Below are positions 58,131-64,000 of a DNA stretch of 64,000 bases, in pieces. Within the stretch, counting starts at the first letter, position 1, and each line of letters opens with the position of its first letter. Under the pieces are notes generated by a model. The model saw only the letters and a program-made list of their open reading frames with translations, made no database searches and was not told the DNA's origin. The stretch comes from Burkholderiales bacterium (GTDB taxonomy: Bacteria; Pseudomonadota; Gammaproteobacteria; Burkholderiales; Burkholderiaceae_C). Made by a program: the position numbers and the translations under genes. The DNA lies in assembly GCA_016000265.1 (NCBI GenBank), contig JAECRL010000001.1:310001-374000 (forward strand), read 5' to 3'.

Positions 58131-58160
58131 AATCGCGTTTTGTTTGGGTGAAAACAGTCC

Positions 58161-59099
58161 ATGTCAGTCTACTCCATGACCGGCTTTGCCAGCGCGGTCG
58201 CGTCGGCAGCCGACCACGTCGGTGAAAACACGGACGATGCCGAAGCGTCGAATGCGTCACGCAGGCACGCTTCGGGCGCGGTCGGGGCCGAAGTGCGCTC
58301 GGTCAACAGCCGCTTCCTGGACCTGAGTTTCAAGCTCGCCGACGAGTTCCGCGCGCTGGAGCCGGCGCTGCGCGACCTGCTGACGGCCTCGTTCAAGCGC
58401 GGCAAGATCGAGCTGCGCATGCAGCCGCAGCGCGCCGCCGATGCGGGCTGGCCCCAGCCCCAGCCCGAACAGCTCCACACGCTGGCCCGCCTGGAGGGCA
58501 CGGTGCAGAACTGGCTGCCCAAGGCCGGCCCGCTGTCGGTCAACGAGGTGCTGCATTGGTGCCGCGCCGCCGCGCCGTCCGTTCGGCTGGAGGACGCCGC
58601 CCTGGAGTCCGCGCGCCAGGCCATCACCGCCCTGGTGGAGGCCCGTGAGCGCGAAGGCGCTCGCCTGGTCGGGGTGCTCAAGGACAAACTCGCCGGCCTG
58701 AAGGCCCTGGCCGAGCAGGCCCAGCCCCTGGTTCCGCAGGCCGTGCAGCGTCAGCAGGAGCGCTTCGTTCAGAAGTACCAGGAGGCCTTGCAGGCGGTGG
58801 GCGGCAACGTCACGCCCGAGGTCGCCCAGGAGCGCGCCTTGCAGGAGGCCGCGGCCTATGCCTTGCGCATCGACGTCGACGAGGAGTTGCAGCGCCTGAA
58901 GGCCCACCTCGACGAGATCGCCCGCCTGCTGAAAAAAGGCGGCGAGGTGGGCAAGCGCCTGGATTTCCTGATCCAGGAGCTGCACCGCGAGGCCAACACC
59001 CTGGGCTCCAAGGCCGCGGCCCTGGAGCTGACGCAGATTTCGGTCGACATGAAGGTGCTGATCGAGCAGATGCGCGAGCAGGTCCAGAACATCGAATGA
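58161..59099 (+). CDS. yicC: YicC-family endoribonuclease
   Basis: 312 residues. Begins [10 protein letters not shown] and continues with [16 protein letters not shown] and the C-terminal DUF1732 part [23 protein letters not shown]. coli YicC is an endoribonuclease involved in sRNA decay. Residues ~12-40 ([17 protein letters not shown]...) form a Ser/Ala/Asp insert absent from most relatives. A CATAAT box (58128-58133) lies ~30 bases upstream. Its TGA overlaps a possible ATG of gmk, but that start is not preferred. Confidence 0.9.
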   Translation: MSVYSMTGFASAVASAADHVGENTDDAEASNASRRHASGAVGAEVRSVNSRFLDLSFKLADEFRALEPALRDLLTASFKRGKIELRMQPQRAADAGWPQPQPEQLHTLARLEGTVQNWLPKAGPLSVNEVLHWCRAAAPSVRLEDAALESARQAITALVEAREREGARLVGVLKDKLAGLKALAEQAQPLVPQAVQRQQERFVQKYQEALQAVGGNVTPEVAQERALQEAAAYALRIDVDEELQRLKAHLDEIARLLKKGGEVGKRLDFLIQELHREANTLGSKAAALELTQISVDMKVLIEQMREQVQNIE

Positions 59100-59137
59100 G
59101 CGCCGATCACGCGCCAGATCACCAGCAAGAGGTCCCC

Positions 59138-59758
59138 ATGGATTACCCCGGCAACCTGTTCGTCGTCTCCGCCCCCAGTGGCACCGGCAAATCCAGCCTG
59201 GTCAAGGCCTTGCTGGAGCTCGACTCTCGCCTGCAGGTCAGCGTCTCGCACACCACCCGCTCGCCGCGTGGGCAGGAACAGCATGGTCGCGAGTACTGGT
59301 TCACCTCCAAGGAGGAGTTCCAGGCCATGGTCGAGCGCGGTGACTTCTTCGAGCACGCCGAGGTCCATGGCAACTGCTACGGCACCTCGCGCCAGGCCAT
59401 CGAGGAGCGCATCAAGGGCGGCGAGGACGTCGTGCTGGAGATCGACTGGCAGGGCGCCCTGCAGATGAAGCAGACCTTCCCTTACGCGGTGTTGATCTTC
59501 ATCCTGCCGCCCAGCTACGAGGAGCTGCTGCAGCGCCTGCACCGCCGGGGCGAGGACAGCCCGGACGTCATCGAGGTGCGCATGAGCAACGCCCGCCTGG
59601 AGGTGGCGCAGGCCCAATTCTTCGATTTCATCGTCGTCAATGCGCTGTTCGAGTCGGCTTTGTTCGATTTGAAAGCCATTGTTCACTCGCAGCGGTTAAA
59701 ATATGCTGCTCAGCGTCGGAACAAGTCTGCCGTGTTCCGCGCCCTCCACCTGGTCTGA
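59138..59758 (+). CDS. gmk: Guanylate kinase
   Basis: 206 residues. P-loop [28 protein letters not shown] and [13 protein letters not shown]. Phosphorylates GMP to GDP. ATG 59138 has AAGAGG six bases upstream and gives the usual short N-terminus; ATG 59096 would add 14 polar residues. Confidence 0.95.
   Translation: MDYPGNLFVVSAPSGTGKSSLVKALLELDSRLQVSVSHTTRSPRGQEQHGREYWFTSKEEFQAMVERGDFFEHAEVHGNCYGTSRQAIEERIKGGEDVVLEIDWQGALQMKQTFPYAVLIFILPPSYEELLQRLHRRGEDSPDVIEVRMSNARLEVAQAQFFDFIVVNALFESALFDLKAIVHSQRLKYAAQRRNKSAVFRALHLV
59679..59707 (+). promoter_or_regulatory. Candidate rpoZ promoter inside gmk
   Basis: TTGTTC (59679-59684), 17-base spacer, TATGCT (59702-59707), in an AT-rich patch that stands out from the GC-rich surroundings. 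Would give an ~80-base rpoZ leader. Confidence 0.4.
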
Positions 59759-59793
59759 CCAGGCCCCACCTGAGTTCACCCCCTGGAGTTCAC

Positions 59794-59997
59794 ATGGCCC
59801 GCATCACCGTCGAAGATTGCCTGCAAAAGATCCCGAACCGCTTCCAGCTGGTGCTGGCCGCCACCTACCGCGCCCGCATGCTGAGCCAGGGCCACACGCC
59901 CAAGATCGAGTCGCGTAACAAGCCCAGCGTGACCGCCCTGCGTGAAATCGCCGCCGGTCAGGTTGGCCTGGAGATGCTGCGCAAGGTCCCGACCTGA
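59794..59997 (+). CDS. rpoZ: RNA polymerase omega subunit
   Basis: 67 residues, beginning [20 protein letters not shown], with [30 protein letters not shown]-like core (typical omega). Aids beta-prime folding and binds ppGpp in RNA polymerase. Follows gmk by 35 bp. Confidence 0.97.
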   Translation: MARITVEDCLQKIPNRFQLVLAATYRARMLSQGHTPKIESRNKPSVTALREIAAGQVGLEMLRKVPT

Positions 59998-60012
59998 GCG
60001 CCGCTTGAGCTG

Positions 60013-60040
60013 AAAAAGGCCCGCTTCGTGCGGGCCTTTT
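60013..60040 (+). terminator. Rho-independent terminator after rpoZ
   Basis: AAGGCCCGC / GCGGGCCTT with loop TTCGT, flanked by A and T runs. It lies between rpoZ and spoT, so spoT needs read-through or its own promoter. Confidence 0.88.
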
Positions 60041-60111
60041 GCGTTGCACCCCGTGCTTTTCCGTTGATCCTCTCCCCAACAGGGGCGCGCCATCCGCGCT
60101 ACATTTTGTCC

Positions 60112-62319
60112 ATGAGCACCGTCACCGACGCGGCAGCGGCGTCTTTTGCCGCGCTGACCCACAAACTGGACTACCTGGACGAGGCGGACATCCGCCGCGT
60201 GCGCGACGCCTACCGCTTCGCCGACGAGGCCCACCTGGGCCAGTTCCGCGCCAGTGGCGAGCCCTACATCACCCACCCGATCGCGGTGGCCGGCCTGTGC
60301 GCCGACTGGAAGCTCGACGCCCAGGCCATCATGGCCGCGCTGATGCACGACGCCATGGAGGACTGTGGCGTCACCAAGATCGAGCTGATCGAGCGCTTCG
60401 GCGCGCCCACGGCCGAGATCGTCGATGGCCTGACCAAGCTGGACAAGCTGCACTTCTCGACCAAGGAAGAATCTCAGGCCGAGTCCTTTCGCAAGATGCT
60501 GCTGGCGATGGCGCGCGACGTGCGCGTCATCCTCATCAAGCTGGCCGACCGCCTGCACAACATGCGCACCATGGCCGCGATGGTGGCGCACAAGCGCTCG
60601 CGCATCGCCCGCGAGACGCTGGACATCTACGTGCCGATCGCGCACCGCCTGGGCCTGAACCAGACCTACCGCGAGTTGCAGGAGCTGTCTTTCCAGTACA
60701 TCAACCCGTGGCGCCACGCGGTGCTGGCCAAGGCGGTCAAGCGCACACGCGGCAACCGGCGCGACCTGGTGGAGCGCATCCGCAAGGACGTCGAGCAGGC
60801 CTTCGGCGACGCCGAGATGCAGGTCGAGGTGTACGGGCGCGAGAAGACGATCTTTTCGATCTACAACAAGATGATCGAGAAGCGCCTGACCTTTGCCCAG
60901 GTCAGCGACATCTTCGGCTTTCGCATCGTCACGCGCGAGTTGCTGGACTGCTACCGCGCCCTGGGCGTGCTGCATCAGCTCTACAAGCCGCTGCCCGGTC
61001 GCTTCAAGGACTACATCGCCATCCCCAAGGCCAACGGCTACCAGTCGCTGCACACGACCCTGGTCAACCCGGTGGGCACGGCGGTGGAGTTCCAGATTCG
61101 TTCGCAGGCCATGCACGCCGTCGCCGAGAAGGGCATCGCGGCGCACTGGATGTACAAGGAAAACGAGGGCGCGGAGACCGGCAGCTCGCCGCAGCAGGCC
61201 GCCGTGTGGTTGCAGTCGCTCATCGACATCCAGCACGAGACGCGCGACTCCGCCGAGTTCCTGGAGCACCTCAAGATCGACCTGTTCCCCGAATCGGTTT
61301 ATGTGTTGACGCCCAAGTCGCGCATCGTGGCGCTGCCCAAGGGGGCGACGCCGGTGGACTTCGCCTACGCCATTCACTCCGGGGTGGGCGACCGCTGCGT
61401 GTCGGCCAAGGTCAACGGCGAGGCCGTGCCGCTGCGCACCGAGCTGCGCAGCGGGGACGTCATCGAGATCGTGACGGCGCCGAGTTCGCGCCCGAACCCG
61501 AGCTGGTTGAACTTCGTGCGCACGGGCCGGGCCCGCTCCAAGATCCGCCATTACCTCAAGAACATGGAGGCGGAGGAGTCGCTGGCGCTGGGCGAGAAGC
61601 TGCTGATGCAGGCCTTGCGAGCCGAGGGCCTGAGCCTGCCGCCGGGCAACGAAGACAGCGAGGGCGACACCGGTGCCCTGTGGCAGTCCCTGGTGCGCTG
61701 GGGTGGCAACCGCACCCGCGACGAGTTGATGGTCGAGATCGGCCTGGGCCGCAAGATCGCCACCATGGTGGCCAAGCGGCTGGCGCAGATCATGGCGGAG
61801 CAGGGAGAGCGACCCGATGCGCTGACGCTGACCCTGGGGCGCTTCGCCGCCTCGGAGGCGCCGGCCCTGGCGGCCGTGACGATCGACGGCAGCGAAGGCG
61901 CGACGGTGCAACTGGCGCCTTGCTGCAGCCCCGTGCCGGGCGACCCGATCGCGGGCTACCTGGGGCGCGGCGAGGGCCTGGTGGTGCACACGCAGACCTG
62001 TGGGGTGGGCAAGCGCCTGTTCGAGCGCGACAGCGAACGCTGGATCGACGTGGGCTGGTCGGAGGAGCCGAGCCGCCTGTTCGAGACGGTCATCCGGGTG
62101 CTGGTGGCCAATGGCAAGGGCGTGCTGGCGCAGGTGGCGGCGTCCATCAGCAGCGCCGAGACCGACATCACCCACATCGAGATGGGCGATGAACGCCTGG
62201 GCGAGACGGCCGAGCTCAAGCTCACCGTGGCCGTGCGCGACACCGATCACCTCGCCGAGGTGATGCGCATCCTGCGGCGCTGCCCGGTGGTCCTCAAGGT
62301 GGACCGCGTCTGCCCTTGA
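60112..62319 (+). CDS. spoT: Bifunctional (p)ppGpp synthetase/hydrolase
   Basis: 735 residues from ATG 60112. Hydrolase HD domain with intact ALMHDAMEDC (HDxxED); synthetase RFKDYIAIPKANGYQSLHTT; TGS domain SVYVLTPKSRIVALPKGATP; zinc-finger-like CCSPVPGDPIAGYLGRGEGL...CGVG; and C-terminal ACT IRVLVANGKGVLAQVAASIS. Makes and degrades ppGpp in response to nutrient stress. Both active sites look complete, so it is a SpoT/Rel-type enzyme, not RelA. A longer frame from 60028 would run through the terminator and is not preferred. Confidence 0.96.
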   Translation: MSTVTDAAAASFAALTHKLDYLDEADIRRVRDAYRFADEAHLGQFRASGEPYITHPIAVAGLCADWKLDAQAIMAALMHDAMEDCGVTKIELIERFGAPTAEIVDGLTKLDKLHFSTKEESQAESFRKMLLAMARDVRVILIKLADRLHNMRTMAAMVAHKRSRIARETLDIYVPIAHRLGLNQTYRELQELSFQYINPWRHAVLAKAVKRTRGNRRDLVERIRKDVEQAFGDAEMQVEVYGREKTIFSIYNKMIEKRLTFAQVSDIFGFRIVTRELLDCYRALGVLHQLYKPLPGRFKDYIAIPKANGYQSLHTTLVNPVGTAVEFQIRSQAMHAVAEKGIAAHWMYKENEGAETGSSPQQAAVWLQSLIDIQHETRDSAEFLEHLKIDLFPESVYVLTPKSRIVALPKGATPVDFAYAIHSGVGDRCVSAKVNGEAVPLRTELRSGDVIEIVTAPSSRPNPSWLNFVRTGRARSKIRHYLKNMEAEESLALGEKLLMQALRAEGLSLPPGNEDSEGDTGALWQSLVRWGGNRTRDELMVEIGLGRKIATMVAKRLAQIMAEQGERPDALTLTLGRFAASEAPALAAVTIDGSEGATVQLAPCCSPVPGDPIAGYLGRGEGLVVHTQTCGVGKRLFERDSERWIDVGWSEEPSRLFETVIRVLVANGKGVLAQVAASISSAETDITHIEMGDERLGETAELKLTVAVRDTDHLAEVMRILRRCPVVLKVDRVCP

Positions 62320-62326
62320 TTCGCGC

Positions 62327-62890
62327 TCAGTGCGCCGTCTCGGGCGCGGGGTAGCGCACCTCGATGACCTCCAGTCGCTCCAGGCCACCGGGGGTCATCA
62401 ACTGGACTTCGTCGCCTTCGCGCGCCTTGATCAAGGCCCGCGCGATGGGGGACACCCAGCTCACTTCACCCTGTAATGCGTCGGCCTCGTCGATGCCCTT
62501 GATGGTGATGGTGCGCGCCACGCCGGCCTGGTTTTCATAGGTCACGGTGGCACCGAAGAAGATCTGGTCCTTGCCGTGGTGCTGGCTGGGGTCGGCCACC
62601 TCGGCGATGTCCAGTCGCTTGGTCAGGAAGCGGATGCGGCGGTCGATTTCGCGCAGGCGTTTCTTGCCGTAGAGGTAGTCGCCGTTTTCCGAGCGGTCGC
62701 CGTTGGAGGCGGCCCAGTGCACGATCTCCACGATCTTGGGGCGTTCGATGTCGATCAGGTTGAACAACTCCGTGCGCAGGCGGTGGTAGCCCTGCGGCGT
62801 CATGTAGTTGCGGCTGCCCGCGGGCAGCGGGGGCAGGGCGAGTTCGTCGTCCTCGTCGCCGGCGGGTTCCTGTGTGAAGGCCTTGCTCAT
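62327..62890 (-). CDS. greB: Transcription elongation factor GreB
   Basis: 187 residues. An acidic ~28-residue lead (DEDDELALPPLP) precedes YMTPQGYHRLRTELFNL. The coiled-coil tip has ASNGDRSENGDYLYGKKRLREIDRR, with the acidic residues needed for RNA cleavage, and IRFLTKRLDIAEVADPS separates GreB from GreA. Rescues backtracked RNA polymerase. Convergent with spoT, 7 bp apart. Confidence 0.94.
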   Translation of the reverse strand: MSKAFTQEPAGDEDDELALPPLPAGSRNYMTPQGYHRLRTELFNLIDIERPKIVEIVHWAASNGDRSENGDYLYGKKRLREIDRRIRFLTKRLDIAEVADPSQHHGKDQIFFGATVTYENQAGVARTITIKGIDEADALQGEVSWVSPIARALIKAREGDEVQLMTPGGLERLEVIEVRYPAPETAH

Positions 62891-62961
62891 GGGGGCCGAT
62901 TGTGCCGAATCCGTCGCCCAGCGGCCAGCTGGCGGCCGTTTGCGCCACTTGTTCACGCGAG

Positions 62962-62990
62962 GGGGTGGTTTGCGCGCAATCAATCACCCC
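62962..62990. repeat. Inverted repeat with nested palindrome in the greB/regulator spacer
   Basis: GGGGTG (62962-62967) and CACCCC (62985-62990) flank TGCGCGCA (62971-62978), a perfect 8-bp palindrome. The 166-bp spacer 62891-63056 should hold the promoters of both divergent genes; no clear -35/-10 pair is seen. Confidence 0.3.
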
Positions 62991-63056
62991 GACGGTGGCG
63001 AGAAATCGCAAAAATGAAACGACCGAACCCAAAACCCCGAACCGGAGTCGCTGACG

Positions 63057-63773
63057 ATGTCTCAAGTCATCCCCCTGGGCCCTGGGGCCCGCATGCTGAC
63101 CACCCGCGAGGCGGCGTTGCGCCTGGGGGTCTCGCTGAGGACGGTCCAACTGTGGGTTGAGGCCGACATCCTGCCGGCGGCCCGCACGCCTGGCGGCCAC
63201 CGTCGCATCCCCCACAACGCCGTCGAGGCGCTGGCGCTGAGCACCGGCCTGGGCGGGGAGCCGCAGGCGCGCTCCCACGTGGCCTTGCGTTCCCTGGCGT
63301 CTTCGTCGGCGCTGGATGCCCGAGATGCCCCCAGCCAGAAGGCCCGCCCACCCAGGGCTGAAGGGGCCGAAGGCGGCCGCGGCCTGCACCGGCTCGATGT
63401 GCTGCTGGTGGCCGACGACGACGACTGGCAGGCCCGCTGCACCGAGGCGCTGGCGCCGTTTTCGCCAGCCATCAGCCTGCGTTTCGCCGAGACAGGCTAC
63501 CTGGCCTTGCTGCAGATCGGCCAGCGCGCGCCCGACCTGCTCATCACCGACCTGGAGCTGCCGGGCATGGACGGGCTGGCGATGTTGCGCACGCTGGAGC
63601 GCTGTGAGTCGATCGCGGGCATCCGCGTGCTGGCCCTGAGCCACCTCGATGAGCGCGAGCTGGCCCGACGCGGGGGGCTGCCCGCTTGCGCCGAGTTGCT
63701 GCAGTTGCCCATTTCGCCCGAGGCGGTGGCGGCCCGGGTGGGGCGCTGGCTGTTGATGCAGCGCAGTTGCTGA
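63057..63773 (+). CDS. Atypical response regulator: N-terminal MerR/excisionase-type HTH plus receiver
   Basis: 238 residues. Residues ~13-62 (LTTREAALRLGVSLRTVQLW then GGHRRIPHNAVEAL) form a MerR/BldC-type winged helix that would bind DNA. A Pro/Ala/Arg-rich linker ~65-112 follows. Residues ~113-235 are a receiver with VADDDDW acid cluster and phospho-Asp in LLITDLELPGMDG, but the conserved Lys of the usual KP motif is Leu (LLQLPIS). The domain order, DNA-binding before receiver, is reversed from most regulators. Followed 15 bp later by a PAS-like gene. Alternative start ATG 63093 keeps both domains. Confidence 0.78.
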   Translation: MSQVIPLGPGARMLTTREAALRLGVSLRTVQLWVEADILPAARTPGGHRRIPHNAVEALALSTGLGGEPQARSHVALRSLASSSALDARDAPSQKARPPRAEGAEGGRGLHRLDVLLVADDDDWQARCTEALAPFSPAISLRFAETGYLALLQIGQRAPDLLITDLELPGMDGLAMLRTLERCESIAGIRVLALSHLDERELARRGGLPACAELLQLPISPEAVAARVGRWLLMQRSC

Positions 63774-63788
63774 CGAAAGGGGCTCACC

Positions 63789-64000
63789 ATGAACGACGCA
63801 TTTCGACAGTTGTTTGATCAGGTCAAGAGTGGCGTGATCTGGATGCAGCGAAACGGCGTCGTGAGGTACGCCAACAAGGCCGCGGTGCAGATGACGCCGG
63901 TGATGCTGGGGCAGGTGCTGATGGACCCGGTGGCCGAGCGCACCGTCAAAGCGGCCGGGCAGGACATGCTCAAGCTGCCATTCCAGTTCGAGCTGACGAC
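63789..64000 (+). CDS. Start of a PAS-like sensory protein, 3' end outside window
   Basis: The first 70 residues are visible: MNDAFRQLFDQVKSGVIWM, then RNGVVRYANKAAVQM, a pattern seen at the start of PAS domains (V-x-x-x-N-x-A-A). The rest lies beyond the window. AAAGGGG lies 8 bases before ATG 63789. It follows the atypical regulator by 15 bp and may be its sensor; whether it has a kinase or other output domain cannot be seen. Confidence 0.55.
   Translation, partial: MNDAFRQLFDQVKSGVIWMQRNGVVRYANKAAVQMTPVMLGQVLMDPVAERTVKAAGQDMLKLPFQFELT

Noticed and set aside
59776-62388. Open frame of ~870 codons on the minus strand opposite rpoZ-spoT
   Set aside because: Shadow of the sense genes; no start signals or family motifs.

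Overview
The window is a GC-rich piece of bacterial chromosome carrying about 55 protein genes (two cut by the window ends) and two tRNA genes. Gene content and order point to a betaproteobacterium of the order Burkholderiales, probably the Leptothrix/Rubrivivax/Aquabacterium side near Comamonadaceae. The markers are the run ompA / gyrA-DUF2059-serC-pheA-tyrA-aroA::cmk-rpsA-ihfB-lapA-lapB, rsmB-DUF4390-ntrY-ntrX-like, glnK-amtB-gshA, and a serine/threonine kinase/PP2C pair beside rph-rdgB-hemW and yicC-gmk-rpoZ-spoT. Species cannot be fixed from this sequence. I see no insertion sequence, prophage, integrase, CRISPR array or rRNA operon; codon use and GC look even throughout.

1-6158: lipopolysaccharide heptose supply and sugar transfer. 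The end of a heptose-7-phosphate kinase is followed by one protein joining the heptose-1-phosphate adenylyltransferase to the GmhB phosphatase. Converging on it is a leftward operon: cysteine-cluster protein, NodB-type deacetylase, GT4, GT9 heptosyltransferase-like, GT4. 6159-13616: TetR regulator followed by a complete leucine/isovalerate (liu) operon from isovaleryl-CoA to acetoacetate and acetyl-CoA. 13626-15337: seven-bladed propeller lipoprotein and tRNA-Gly/tRNA-Phe with a terminator.

15402-21553: leftward rsmB-DUF4390-ntrY-ntrX-like operon and a GNAT/OlsB-like acyltransferase. 21741-33077: ptsI without ptsH beside it, uup, then glutathione synthesis split by transporters (gshA, kup, benE, gshB), then amtB and glnK. 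Upstream of glnK lies a convincing sigma-54 promoter with two NtrC-like boxes, so nitrogen limitation probably drives glnK-amtB. 33337-35538: comM and a periplasmic copper chaperone.

35555-48150: the leftward gyrA-to-lapB supercluster, combining aromatic amino acid and serine synthesis, ribosomal protein S1, IHF beta and LPS-assembly control; aroA and cmk are one fused gene. 48495-53433: OmpA porin, a GMC oxidoreductase with a Tat-exported small partner, and divergent fadD. 53522-58130: hemW, rdgB, rph, PP2C phosphatase, Ser/Thr kinase (leftward). 58161-62319: yicC, gmk, rpoZ, spoT (rightward). 62327-64000: greB, then an atypical response regulator with an N-terminal MerR-type helix-turn-helix and the start of a PAS-like protein.

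Most of the window is ordinary core chromosome. The points most worth a second look are the adenylyltransferase-GmhB fusion, the GMC/Tat pair next to fadD, the atypical regulator at the right edge, and a 17-bp palindrome found upstream of both rpsA and fadD.
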